Source: CAVQCA01 sp963710815
Lineage (GTDB): Bacteria > Pseudomonadota > Gammaproteobacteria > UBA9214
Length of the DNA: 64,000 bases
Direction: 5' to 3'
NCBI GenBank assembly: GCA_963710815.1
Contig: CAVQCA010000135.1
Coordinates: 3,903 to 67,902, forward strand
The notes below the pieces were generated by a model that was not told where the DNA came from, made no database searches, and was given only the letters and a program-made list of their open reading frames with translations. Below, one piece after another: positions 8,407 to 18,978 of the stretch. A program made the position numbers and the translations under genes. Every line of letters starts with the position of its first letter. The stretch's first letter is position 1.

Positions 8407-9249
8407 ATGTCAACCGAGACCATCACCGCTGCGGAGTATATCCATCATCATCTGCAGAATCTGACCTTCGGCCAGCATCCGGACGGTTCATGGGGCATCG
8501 CCCATGGCATGGCGGAGGCGAAGGCCATGGGCTTCTGGGCCGTGCACATCGATACCATGGCTTTTTCCATCATTCTCGGCGTGCTGTTCCTGTATTTTTT
8601 CCACAAGGCGGCCCGCCAGGCCACGGCGGATGTGCCGGGCGGCCTGCAGAACTTCGTCGAATGGATCGTCGAGTTCATCGAAGACAGCGTCAGGGGATCG
8701 TTCAGCGGCCGGAACGCCATCGTCGCGCCGCTGGCCCTGACCATCTTCATCTGGATCTTCCTGATGAACTTCATGGACCTCATCGCGGTGGACTTCTTCC
8801 CGCAGCTCGCGCATCTGCTCGGAATTCCCTACCTTCGGGTGGTGCCGACCGCCGACCCCAATGCAACCTTCGGCATGGCCTTCGGTGTGTTTTTCCTGAT
8901 TCTTTATTACAGCATCAAGATCAAGGGGATCGGCGGCTTCGCCGGTGAACTGGCGTTCCAGCCGTTCGGCAAACTCGGCCTGCCGGTCAATCTGCTGCTG
9001 GAGGGCGTCAACCTCATATCGAAGCCGATTTCACTGTCCCTGCGACTGTTCGGCAACATGTATGCCGGCGAGATGATCTTCATCCTGATCGCCATCATGT
9101 ACAGCGCGGGCTGGATGCTGGGCACCTTCGGCGGCCTGCTGCAGGTCGGCTGGGCGATCTTCCATATCCTGATCGTCACCCTGCAGGCATTCATCTTCAT
9201 GACGCTGACCATCGTGTACCTGGACATGGCGCATCAGGAACATCACTGA
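8407..9249 (+). CDS. atpB: F0 ATP synthase subunit a
   Basis: The 280-residue protein starts at ATG 8407, just after the atpI stop; a TTG at 8398 is less likely. It is the membrane stator subunit with the proton half-channels. The essential Arg lies in the helix motif PISLSLRLFGNMYAGEMI. The C-terminal helix LQAFIFMTLTIVYLDMAHQEHH is typical of proteobacterial subunit a. The N-terminus is soluble for about 45 residues. It precedes atpE by 40 bases. Confidence 0.97.
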   Translation: MSTETITAAEYIHHHLQNLTFGQHPDGSWGIAHGMAEAKAMGFWAVHIDTMAFSIILGVLFLYFFHKAARQATADVPGGLQNFVEWIVEFIEDSVRGSFSGRNAIVAPLALTIFIWIFLMNFMDLIAVDFFPQLAHLLGIPYLRVVPTADPNATFGMAFGVFFLILYYSIKIKGIGGFAGELAFQPFGKLGLPVNLLLEGVNLISKPISLSLRLFGNMYAGEMIFILIAIMYSAGWMLGTFGGLLQVGWAIFHILIVTLQAFIFMTLTIVYLDMAHQEHH

Positions 9250-9289
9250 TTTCGAATTTTTGAACAGCACGTTACCTTAGGAGAGAAAC

Positions 9290-9526
9290 ATGGAAAACGC
9301 TTTACTCTATATCGCAGGCGCTCTCATGATGGGCCTGGGCGCGCTGGGTGCGGCGGTTGGCATCGGCATCCTCGGCGGACGTTTCCTGGAAGGCGCCGCC
9401 CGCCAGCCGGAACTCATACCGATGCTGCGCACACAGTTCTTCATCGTCATGGGTCTGGTTGACGCCGTGCCGATGATCGCCGTGGGTATCGCACTGTATA
9501 TTCTGTTTGCCGTGGTTGGTGGTTAA
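9290..9526 (+). CDS. atpE: F0 ATP synthase subunit c
   Basis: The 78-residue hairpin has two membrane helices joined by the polar RQPELIPML loop. The proton-carrying carboxylate is Asp58 in GLVDAVPMIAVG. The sodium-type Gln/Glu/Ser ligand set is not evident, so a proton ring is expected. A strong TTAGGAGAG ribosome site precedes ATG 9290, in keeping with the high copy number of subunit c. Confidence 0.97.
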   Translation: MENALLYIAGALMMGLGALGAAVGIGILGGRFLEGAARQPELIPMLRTQFFIVMGLVDAVPMIAVGIALYILFAVVGG

Positions 9527-9562
9527 CCGCTTTTCATTGTTTGAGCCAGCAGAGATTCTGAC

Positions 9563-10033
9563 ATGAATATCAATGCCACCCTGATTGGTCAGGCAATCGC
9601 CTTTTTCCTGTTCGTCGTATTCTGCATGAAATACATATGGCCGCCGATTACGCAAGCACTGCAGGAGCGCAAGAAGAAAATTGCCGACGGTCTGGCGGCT
9701 GCCGAACGCGGCAAGCACGAGAAGCAGCTCGCCGATGAGCGCGCCTTGGAAATCCTCCGCGAAGCCAGGGAGCAGGCCGGCGAGATTATCAATCGGGCGG
9801 AAAAGCGCGCCGGTGAAATTATCGATGAAGCGAAGGTTGACGCGAGGGAGGAGGGCAGCCGCCTGCTGACCGCCTCGCGCGCCGAGATCGAACAGGAGAT
9901 CAACCGGGCCAGGGAAGAGCTGCGCGGACAGGTGGTCTCACTGGCGATACTGGGCGCGGGCAAGGTACTGCAGCGCGAGGTGGATAAGACGGCGCACGCC
10001 GAACTGCTCACCCAGCTGGCCGCAGAGATCTAG
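9563..10033 (+). CDS. atpF: F0 ATP synthase subunit b
   Basis: The 156-residue stator stalk protein begins MNINATLIGQAIAFFLFVVF with one N-terminal membrane helix. A long charged amphipathic helix rich in Ala, Glu, Arg and Lys follows (about residues 35-135) and dimerises along F1. Length equals that of E. coli subunit b. It sits between atpE and atpH with short gaps. Confidence 0.97.
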   Translation: MNINATLIGQAIAFFLFVVFCMKYIWPPITQALQERKKKIADGLAAAERGKHEKQLADERALEILREAREQAGEIINRAEKRAGEIIDEAKVDAREEGSRLLTASRAEIEQEINRAREELRGQVVSLAILGAGKVLQREVDKTAHAELLTQLAAEI

Positions 10034-10044
10034 GGAGCATCACC

Positions 10045-10581
10045 ATGGCTGAAATACTTACCGTCGCGCGTCCCTACGCCCAGGCCGCGTTCCAGTTCGC
10101 GAATGCACATCAGGCCCTCGGGCAGTGGTCCGGTATGCTGGAGTTGCTGGCGTTCGTCGCCGTTGACCCGGAGATGACGGCATTGATCGAAAATCCACGC
10201 ATGACAGACACGCAGCTCGCCGAGTTATTCATCAGCATCGGCACCGACCGGCTGGATGACAATTGCCATAACTTCATCCGCCTGCTGGCCGAGAACCGGC
10301 GCCTGAGGCTGCTGCCGGAGATCGCGACCCTGTTCGAGATCCAGCGCCGGGAATCCGAGCGTTCCATATGCGCCAAACTCATTACGGCGTTTCCCGCCAC
10401 CGAGGCGCAGCAGGCGGCAGTCACGGCCGCGCTGAAACAGCGACTGGGACTCGATGTCGAACTCGAATGCAGGACGGATTCATCACTGATCGGCGGCGCC
10501 ATCATTCGCGCCGGAGACCTGGTTATCGACGGTTCAGTACGCGGCAAGCTCGAACGCCTGGGCAATTCACTGAGCCATTAA
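10045..10581 (+). CDS. atpH: F1 ATP synthase subunit delta
   Basis: The 178-residue protein begins AEILTVARPYAQAAFQFA, the conserved delta N-terminus that caps the alpha subunits. Its C-terminal part (IGGAIIRAGDLVIDGSVRGKLERL) is the family's closing motif and contacts the b dimer. The ribosome site GGGAGC lies just before ATG 10045, and atpA starts 12 bases after the stop. Confidence 0.97.
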   Translation: MAEILTVARPYAQAAFQFANAHQALGQWSGMLELLAFVAVDPEMTALIENPRMTDTQLAELFISIGTDRLDDNCHNFIRLLAENRRLRLLPEIATLFEIQRRESERSICAKLITAFPATEAQQAAVTAALKQRLGLDVELECRTDSSLIGGAIIRAGDLVIDGSVRGKLERLGNSLSH

Positions 10582-10593
10582 GAGGACTACACA

Positions 10594-12135
10594 ATGCAAC
10601 TCAACCCCACTGAAATCAGTGAACTGATCAAGCGACGCATCGAGAAGTTCGAATCCGTCTCCGAGGCGCGCACCGAGGGGACGGTGGTCAGCCTGACCGA
10701 CGGCATCGCCCGCATCCACGGGCTGGCCGATGTCATGCAGGGCGAGATGCTCGAGTTCCCGGGAAATATTTTCGGCATGGCGCTCAACCTCGAGCGCGAT
10801 TCCGTCGGCGCGGTGATCCTGGGTGCATACGAGACGATCTCCGAAGGCGACAGCGTCAAGTGCACCGGCCGCATCCTGGAAGTACCGGTGGGCGAGGCGC
10901 TGCTCGGACGCGTGGTCGACTCGCTCGGCAACCCGATCGACGGCAAGGGTCCGATCGCGGCCACACAGACTTCGCCGATCGAGAAGATCGCCCCCGGCGT
11001 TATCGCGCGCCAGTCCGTATCCCAGCCGGTGCAGACCGGGCTCAAGTCGATCGATTCCATGGTGCCGATCGGGCGCGGCCAGCGTGAGCTGATCATCGGC
11101 GACCGCCAGACCGGCAAGACCGCCGTGGCAATCGACGCGATCATCAACCAGAAGGGCACGGGGATCAAATGCATCTACGTGGCCATCGGCCAGAAGAATT
11201 CCTCCATCGCCACAGTGGTGCGCAAGCTGGAGGAACACGGCGCCATGGCACACACCATCGTCGTCGCCGCGGCGGCGGCGGAGTCGGCCGCCCTGCAGTA
11301 CATCGCGCCCTATTCCGGTTGCGCCATGGGGGAGTTTTTCCGCGATCGGGGCGAAGACGCCCTGATCATCTACGACGATCTCACCAAGCAGGCCTGGGCC
11401 TACCGCCAGGTCTCCCTGTTGCTGCGTCGTCCGCCGGGCCGCGAGGCCTACCCGGGTGACGTGTTTTACCTCCATTCACGCCTGCTGGAGCGCGCCTCGC
11501 GTATCAACGCACACGAAGTGGAGAGGCTCACCAATGGCCAGGTAAAGGACAGAACCGGATCGCTGACCGCCCTGCCGATCATCGAAACCCAGGCCGGTGA
11601 CGTATCCGCGTTCGTCCCGACCAATGTAATCTCGATCACCGACGGGCAGATCTTCCTTGAATCCGATCTGTTCAACGCCGGCATCCGTCCGGCCATCAAC
11701 GCCGGTCTGTCAGTGTCGCGCGTCGGTGGCGCGGCACAGACCAAGATCATCAAGAAACTCGGCGGCGGCGTGCGACTGGCGCTGGCGCAGTACCGCGAGC
11801 TGGCCGCATTTGCGCAGTTTGCCTCCGACCTCGACGAGACCACCCGCAAACAGCTGGAGCGCGGCCAGCGCGTTACCGAACTGATGAAGCAGAAGCAGTA
11901 CAGCCCGCTCTCCGTCGCGGAAATGGCCGTGTCCCTGTTCGCCGCGGAGCAGGGTTATCTCGATGATGTCGAGATCAAGCGGGTCGTCGATTTTGAGCAT
12001 GCGCTGCATGGGTACATGCGCACCAGCCAGGCGGCACTGATGGACAAGATCAACACAGCGTCTGATTACAACGACGAGATCGCGGCCGGCTTGCGCGCGG
12101 CCATCGAGGATTTCAAGGCCAACAACACCTGGTAG
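10594..12135 (+). CDS. atpA: F1 ATP synthase subunit alpha
   Basis: The 513-residue subunit has the P-loop GDRQTGKTAVAIDAI at about residues 169-183, the regulatory-site motif DDLTKQAWAYRQVSLLLRRP and the alpha signature PAINAGLSVSRVGGAAQ. It binds nucleotide at non-catalytic sites in the alpha3-beta3 hexamer. Length is identical to E. coli alpha. The ribosome site AAGAGGA precedes ATG 10594. Confidence 0.98.
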   Translation: MQLNPTEISELIKRRIEKFESVSEARTEGTVVSLTDGIARIHGLADVMQGEMLEFPGNIFGMALNLERDSVGAVILGAYETISEGDSVKCTGRILEVPVGEALLGRVVDSLGNPIDGKGPIAATQTSPIEKIAPGVIARQSVSQPVQTGLKSIDSMVPIGRGQRELIIGDRQTGKTAVAIDAIINQKGTGIKCIYVAIGQKNSSIATVVRKLEEHGAMAHTIVVAAAAAESAALQYIAPYSGCAMGEFFRDRGEDALIIYDDLTKQAWAYRQVSLLLRRPPGREAYPGDVFYLHSRLLERASRINAHEVERLTNGQVKDRTGSLTALPIIETQAGDVSAFVPTNVISITDGQIFLESDLFNAGIRPAINAGLSVSRVGGAAQTKIIKKLGGGVRLALAQYRELAAFAQFASDLDETTRKQLERGQRVTELMKQKQYSPLSVAEMAVSLFAAEQGYLDDVEIKRVVDFEHALHGYMRTSQAALMDKINTASDYNDEIAAGLRAAIEDFKANNTW

Positions 12136-12168
12136 CAGTCACCGTAACGAGCACAGAAAGGTCAAGCA

Positions 12169-13029
12169 ATGTCAGGCGCCAAGGAAATACGTACCAAGAT
12201 CGCCAGTATCAAGAGTACGCAGAAGATTACCAAGGCCATGCAAATGGTGGCGGCGAGCAAGATGCGCAGGGCGCAGGAACGCATGCAGTCCACACGGCCC
12301 TATGCCGAGAAGATCCAGAACGTCATTTCGCATCTGGCGCACGCACATCCCGAATATCACCACCCGTTCCTGGCAGATCGGGAGGTCCGGCGTGTCGGGG
12401 TGATCATCGTCTCCACCGACCGCGGCCTGTGCGGCGGGTTGAACATCAACCTGTTCAAGCAGGTGATCACCGAGATGAAGCACTGGCATACCGATGGCAT
12501 CGATATCGATCTGACGCTGATCGGCAGCAAGAGCAATGCCTTTTTCAAACGCCTGGGCGGCAACGTGGTTGCAACGGCAGTCGGTCTGGGCGATGCGCCG
12601 TCGATCATCGAACTGATCGGCACCGTCAAGGTGATGCTGGATGCCTATGCGGAGGCACGCATCGACCGTCTTTACCTGGCCTACAACAAGTTCATCAACA
12701 CCATGTCGCAGCAGCCGGTACTGGAACAGCTGATACCGGTGCAGGGCAGGGAGGACAAGGAACTCGAGTCTCACTGGGACTATATCTACGAGCCGGATTC
12801 CAAGCCGGTGATGGACGCGCTGATGATCCGCTATATCGAATCACTGGTCTACCAGGGCGTGGTGGATAACCTCGCCTGCGAGCAGGCGGCACGCATGGTG
12901 GCCATGAAGTCGGCGACGGATAATGCGGACAGCCTGATCGAAGAGCTGCAACTGATCTACAACAAGGCGCGCCAGGCGGCCATTACCCAGGAGATCTCCG
13001 AGATCGTCGGCGGTGCGGCCGCGGTCTGA
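12169..13029 (+). CDS. atpG: F1 ATP synthase subunit gamma
   Basis: The 286-residue central shaft begins SGAKEIRTKIASIKSTQKIT with the following KAMQMVAASKMRRAQ, both diagnostic. The C-terminal helix (SATDNADSLIEELQLIYNKA) reaches into the alpha3-beta3 ring, and the DRGLCGGLN motif is present. A perfect 10-bp hairpin lies between its stop and atpD. Confidence 0.97.
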   Translation: MSGAKEIRTKIASIKSTQKITKAMQMVAASKMRRAQERMQSTRPYAEKIQNVISHLAHAHPEYHHPFLADREVRRVGVIIVSTDRGLCGGLNINLFKQVITEMKHWHTDGIDIDLTLIGSKSNAFFKRLGGNVVATAVGLGDAPSIIELIGTVKVMLDAYAEARIDRLYLAYNKFINTMSQQPVLEQLIPVQGREDKELESHWDYIYEPDSKPVMDALMIRYIESLVYQGVVDNLACEQAARMVAMKSATDNADSLIEELQLIYNKARQAAITQEISEIVGGAAAV

Positions 13030-13035
13030 TTGCAG

Positions 13036-13061
13036 GGGTACGGATTTTTAGATCCGTACCC
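13036..13061 (+). other. perfect hairpin in the atpG-atpD gap
   Basis: GGGTACGGAT (13036-13045) and ATCCGTACCC (13052-13061) form a perfect 10-bp stem with a six-base TTTTAG loop in the only sizeable gap of the F1 genes. No T tract follows, so it is unlikely to be a full terminator. It may act as an mRNA-processing or stability element that sets atpD output. Confidence 0.65.
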
Positions 13062-13091
13062 GGACAAAATATCAGTTTAGAGGGAAACATC

Positions 13092-14468
13092 ATGAGTGCT
13101 GGCAATATTGTGGAAGTCATCGGCGCGGTCGTCGACGTGGAGTTCCCGCGCAACAGCGTGCCGAAGGTGTACGATGCGCTGAAGGTCGATGATGCGGGGC
13201 TGACCCTGGAGGTGCAGCAGCAGCTGGGCGACGGCATCGTGCGCACCATCGCGATGGGATCGACCGATGGCCTGCGCCGCGGCCTTTCAGCGAGCAATAC
13301 CGGCGCCCCGATCTCGGTTCCGGTGGGCGCGAAGACGCTGGGACGCATCATGAACGTGCTGGGTGAGCCGGTGGATGAGAAGGGCGACATCGGCGCCGAC
13401 ACGAGCTGGCCGATACACCGTGCGGCGCCGACCTTCGCCGAACAGGCGTCAGGAATCGAGATTCTCGAGACCGGCATCAAGGTCATCGACCTGATCTGCC
13501 CGTTTGCCAAGGGCGGCAAGGTCGGCCTGTTCGGCGGCGCCGGCGTGGGCAAGACCGTGACGCTGATGGAGCTGATCCGCAACATCGCCGTCGAGCACAG
13601 CGGCTACTCGGTATTCGCCGGCGTCGGCGAGCGTACCCGCGAAGGCAACGACTTCTACCATGAAATGACCGAAGGCGGGGTCATCGACAAGGTCTCGCTG
13701 GTCTATGGCCAGATGAACGAGCCGCCCGGCAACCGCCTGCGCGTGGCGCTGACCGGCCTTACCATGGCGGAGTATTTCCGCGATGAAGGCCGTGACGTGT
13801 TGTTCTTCGTCGACAACATCTACCGTTACACCCTGGCCGGAACCGAGGTCTCCGCGCTGCTCGGCCGCATGCCCTCCGCCGTGGGTTACCAGCCGACACT
13901 GGCGGAGGAGATGGGCAGGTTGCAGGAGCGCATCACCTCCACCAAGACCGGTTCCGTCACCTCGATCCAGGCGGTCTACGTGCCGGCGGACGACCTGACC
14001 GACCCGTCACCCGCCACCACCTTCGCGCACCTCGACGCCACGCTGGTGCTGTCGCGCCAGATTGCCGAGCTGGGTATCTACCCCGCGGTGGACCCGCTCG
14101 ATTCCACCAGCCGCCAGCTGGACCCGCTGGTGGTCGGCCAGGATCATTACGATACGACGCGCGAGGTGCAGGGAACGCTGCAGCGCTACAAGGAACTCAA
14201 GGACATCATCGCGATTCTCGGCATGGACGAATTGTCCGAGGATGACAAACTGACAGTGGCACGCGCACGCAAGATGCAGCGCTTCCTGTCGCAGCCGTTC
14301 TTCGTGGCCGAAACCTTTACCGGCACCGCCGGCAAGTACGTATCACTGAAGGATACTATCACCGGGTTCAAGGGCATCATGAATGGTGATTACGACCACC
14401 TCCCGGAACAGGCCTTCTATATGGTCGGCGGCATTGAAGAAGTCGCTGAAAAGGCGAAAACCCTCTAG
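13092..14468 (+). CDS. atpD: F1 ATP synthase subunit beta
   Basis: The 458-residue catalytic subunit has the P-loop GGAGVGKTVTLMELI, the catalytic Glu in the GERTREGNDFYHEM motif, the DNIYRYTLAGTEVSALLGR stretch and the C-terminal DELSEDD motif. AGAGGGAAACATC before ATG 13092 is a good ribosome site. It is preceded by the hairpin at 13036 and followed by atpC after 12 bases. Confidence 0.98.
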   Translation: MSAGNIVEVIGAVVDVEFPRNSVPKVYDALKVDDAGLTLEVQQQLGDGIVRTIAMGSTDGLRRGLSASNTGAPISVPVGAKTLGRIMNVLGEPVDEKGDIGADTSWPIHRAAPTFAEQASGIEILETGIKVIDLICPFAKGGKVGLFGGAGVGKTVTLMELIRNIAVEHSGYSVFAGVGERTREGNDFYHEMTEGGVIDKVSLVYGQMNEPPGNRLRVALTGLTMAEYFRDEGRDVLFFVDNIYRYTLAGTEVSALLGRMPSAVGYQPTLAEEMGRLQERITSTKTGSVTSIQAVYVPADDLTDPSPATTFAHLDATLVLSRQIAELGIYPAVDPLDSTSRQLDPLVVGQDHYDTTREVQGTLQRYKELKDIIAILGMDELSEDDKLTVARARKMQRFLSQPFFVAETFTGTAGKYVSLKDTITGFKGIMNGDYDHLPEQAFYMVGGIEEVAEKAKTL

Positions 14469-14480
14469 CGGATACGCACA

Positions 14481-14900
14481 ATGGCAATGACACTGCACGT
14501 TGACATCGTCAGCGCCGAAGCCGAAATCTTTTCGGGAACGGTGACGATGGTCTTCGCACCGGCGGAAATGGGCGAGGTCGGCATCACACCGCGCCATGCG
14601 CCGCTGCTGACGCGGCTCAAGCCCGGAGAGATACGCATACAGCAGGCGGACGGCTCAGAGCAATCCTTCTTTGTCTCCGGCGGCATGCTGGAAGTCCTGC
14701 CGCACGTAGTGACAGTACTGGCGGATACGGCCATCCGTGCCCACGATCTCGACGAGGCGGCCGCCGTAGAGGCCAAGGAACGCGCCGAGCGCATGCTGGC
14801 CGACAAGCACGCCGACATCGATTACGCCAAGGCACAGGCTGAACTGGCCCAGTCCATCGCGCAGCTGCACGCCATACAGAAGCTGCGTCAGAAACGCTAG
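14481..14900 (+). CDS. atpC: F1 ATP synthase subunit epsilon
   Basis: The 139-residue subunit has the N-terminal beta-sandwich (LHVDIVSAEAEIFSG, GEVGITPRHAPLLTRLKPG) and a C-terminal two-helix arm that can inhibit rotation. It is the last gene of the atp operon. Its TAG stop codon (14898-14900) is at the same time the first three bases of a 166-bp palindromic repeat. Confidence 0.97.
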   Translation: MAMTLHVDIVSAEAEIFSGTVTMVFAPAEMGEVGITPRHAPLLTRLKPGEIRIQQADGSEQSFFVSGGMLEVLPHVVTVLADTAIRAHDLDEAAAVEAKERAERMLADKHADIDYAKAQAELAQSIAQLHAIQKLRQKR

Positions 14901-15063
14901 GAGCCTGTCGGACTTGGGTGATCGTAGCGAGCATGGTGGGAGAACGAGCACAGAGGTTCACGATATCGAGGCGCATAGTGGTTCTATGCAACGAAATATC
15001 GGGGAACTATGGGCCGCTCTCCCACCAGCGCAGTAGATCAATCCTAAGTCCGACAGGCTCCTA
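14898..15063. repeat. 166-bp palindromic MITE-like element, full-length copy
   Basis: The termini TAGGAGCCTGTCGGACTT (14898-14915) and AAGTCCGACAGGCTCCTA (15046-15063) are perfect 18-bp inverted repeats. Internal complementarity continues: TGGTGGGAGA against TCTCCCACCA, and CATAG against CTATG near the centre. The whole unit can therefore fold into one long hairpin. Related copies are at 52719-52803, 33152-33230 and, in part, 28187-28236. It encodes nothing. It may act as an operon-end structure between atpC and the next gene. Confidence 0.85.
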
Positions 15064-15080
15064 GGTCAGCGGGTTTTTCA

Positions 15081-15569
15081 ATGAACGAGCAGTTTGTCGG
15101 TCGCAACAAGGTGGTGGCCTTTACCTATTCCATTCAGGACGAGACCGGTGACGTGCTCGAGCAGTCCGATATTCCGATCACTTACGTCCATGGCGGCAAG
15201 CACGACATGTTCGAGAAGGTCGAGGCCGCGATGGAGGGCTGCGTGGTGGGGGACGTCGTGGAGGTGTTATTGACGCCGGAGGAAGGCTTTGGCGCGCATG
15301 ACGAAAGCCTCACCTATACCGACGACATCGAGAATGTTCCGCCCGAGTTCCGCCGCGTCGGCGCCGAGGTGGAGATGATGAACGATCAGGGCGATGCCCG
15401 GAAATTCATCGTCACCCGCATCGCAGACGGCAAGTTGACGGTGGACGGTAACCCCCCGATGGCCGGCAAGGTCATTACCTTCAATATCAAGGTGGTCGAT
15501 ATTCGTGACGCCACCGACGAGGAGATCCTCAACGGCGTGCCGCCCATGGCCATGCCGGTGCTGCACTGA
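15081..15569 (+). CDS. FKBP-type peptidyl-prolyl isomerase, SlyD-like
   Basis: The 162-residue protein has the split FKBP core of SlyD-type enzymes (NKVVAFTYSIQDETGDVLEQSD at the start, then the DVVEVLLTPEEGFG loop). The insert-in-flap chaperone domain follows at about residues 75-125. The core closes with the MAGKVITFNIKVVDIRDAT strand. The His/Cys-rich metal-binding tail of E. coli SlyD is absent. Expected role is prolyl isomerisation and chaperoning in the cytoplasm. It follows the repeat after atpC by 18 bases. Confidence 0.88.
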   Translation: MNEQFVGRNKVVAFTYSIQDETGDVLEQSDIPITYVHGGKHDMFEKVEAAMEGCVVGDVVEVLLTPEEGFGAHDESLTYTDDIENVPPEFRRVGAEVEMMNDQGDARKFIVTRIADGKLTVDGNPPMAGKVITFNIKVVDIRDATDEEILNGVPPMAMPVLH

Positions 15570-15673
15570 CCGTCCCCCGCAATGGCCGTGTTATGATCGC
15601 CACGGCCTGGCGCTCGCAAGTTGTGCCGGGCGGTGCCGCTAACTCTGGTTGTTAAACTGACGTTTCTTCCAGT

Positions 15674-17041
15674 ATGGATCTGAGCATTATTGTCCTGGCT
15701 GCCGGCCAGGGGACGCGCATGCGCTCCGACCTTCCCAAGGTGCTGCATCCCTTGGGCGGGCGCCCGTTGCTGGCCCACGTCCTCGATACGGCGCACTGCC
15801 TGAATGCCGCCGCCATCCACGTCGTCATCGGTCATGCCGCCGATCAGGTGTGCGACGCCTTCGCCCGTACCGGCGTGCACTGGACGATACAGGAACGCCA
15901 GCTGGGAACGGGACACGCCGTCGCCCAGGTGCTGCCCGACGTGCCGGATGATCGTATCGTGCTGGTCATGTACGGTGATGTGCCCCTGATTTCAGCGGCC
16001 ACTCTGGAGCAGCTGCTCGGCATCGCCGCCGCAGGTGACCTGGCCGTGCTGACCGCCGTGCTCGACGATCCCGCGGGCTATGGCCGCATCCTGCAGGACG
16101 ACGGCGGCAACATCCGCGCCATCATCGAGGAGAAGGACGCCACCGCCGGGCAGCGCCGCATCCGGGAGATCAACAGCGGCTTTCTCGCCGCGCCCGCCAG
16201 ACGCCTGCGCACCTGGGTGCAGGCGCTGGACAATGACAACGCACAGGGCGAGTTCTACCTGACCGACGTGGTCGCGCTTGCCGTGCGCGACGGTGTTCCG
16301 GTGCGCAGCGTACACGCCGCGGACCCGTACGAGATTCTTGGCGTGAACGATCGCGCCCAGCTGGCGGTGCTGGAGCGTCGTTTCCAGCAGTGCCAGGCGC
16401 AGGACTGCCTGCGGGCGGGGGTGACGCTCATCGACCCGGCGCGCTTCGACCTGCGCGGGCGGCTGACGGCCGGTCAGGATGTCATGATCGATGTGAACGC
16501 GGTGCTGGAAGGGACGGTCAGACTCGGTAACCGGGTCACCCTCGGGCCGAACGTGGTCATGCGCGATACCACCGTCGGCGATGACGTCACCATACTCGCC
16601 AACTGCGTCATCGAGGACGCCGTTATCGGTGACGGTGCGCGCATCGGCCCGTTCGCGCGCATCCGCCCAGAGACGGTGCTGGCGGCGGGCAGCCACATCG
16701 GCAATTTCGTGGAGATCAAGAAATCGCAGGTCGGCGAGGGATCGAAGATCAACCACCTGAGCTACATCGGTGATACCAGCGTGGGGCGCAATGTCAACAT
16801 CGGGGCGGGTACCATAACCTGCAACTACGACGGCGCTAACAAATACCGCACCGTGATCGGTGATGATGTCTTTATCGGCTCGGATACCCAGCTTGTAGCC
16901 CCGGTCGAGGTCGGGGCCGGCGCCACCATCGGGGCCGGTTCGACCATCACACGTGATGCACCCGTGGGCGAGTTGACATTGAGCCGCGCGCCCCAGCAAA
17001 CGCGACCCGGCTGGAAGCGGCCGGTGAAGAAACGGGGGTGA
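15674..17041 (+). CDS. glmU: bifunctional GlmU: GlcN-1-P acetyltransferase / GlcNAc-1-P uridyltransferase
   Basis: The 455-residue enzyme makes UDP-GlcNAc for peptidoglycan and LPS. The N-terminal uridyltransferase shows LAAGQGTRMRSDLPKVLHPL and the metal site YGDVPL. The C-terminal half is a left-handed beta-helix of hexapeptide repeats (about residues 250-440) with the acetyltransferase motif NHLSYIGDTSVG. A 7-bp inverted repeat at 15584-15607 lies in the upstream gap. glmS follows seven bases after the stop. Confidence 0.97.
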   Translation: MDLSIIVLAAGQGTRMRSDLPKVLHPLGGRPLLAHVLDTAHCLNAAAIHVVIGHAADQVCDAFARTGVHWTIQERQLGTGHAVAQVLPDVPDDRIVLVMYGDVPLISAATLEQLLGIAAAGDLAVLTAVLDDPAGYGRILQDDGGNIRAIIEEKDATAGQRRIREINSGFLAAPARRLRTWVQALDNDNAQGEFYLTDVVALAVRDGVPVRSVHAADPYEILGVNDRAQLAVLERRFQQCQAQDCLRAGVTLIDPARFDLRGRLTAGQDVMIDVNAVLEGTVRLGNRVTLGPNVVMRDTTVGDDVTILANCVIEDAVIGDGARIGPFARIRPETVLAAGSHIGNFVEIKKSQVGEGSKINHLSYIGDTSVGRNVNIGAGTITCNYDGANKYRTVIGDDVFIGSDTQLVAPVEVGAGATIGAGSTITRDAPVGELTLSRAPQQTRPGWKRPVKKRG

Positions 17042-17048
17042 GGCGGAT

Positions 17049-18884
<1,836 letters not shown>

Positions 18885-18934
18885 TCCACCGGTTCCCGGG
18901 CAAACCGCTAACCATTTGAAAAACAAGTCTGAGT

Positions 18935-18963
18935 TTGCTTTGTTGTCGTGCCAATGATATAGT
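18935..18963 (+). promoter_or_regulatory. sigma-70 promoter candidate before the small Cys protein
   Basis: TTGCTT (18935-18940), a 17-base spacer and TATAGT (18958-18963) form a good promoter. It would start transcription near 18970, just before the ATG at 18979 and well placed for the GTG at 19027. Confidence 0.6.
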
Positions 18964-18978
18964 TTCCTGCTTGGTTGA

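Noticed and set aside
17042..17048. glmS riboswitch-ribozyme
   Set aside because: The glmU-glmS gap is only seven bases and no ribozyme core is possible.
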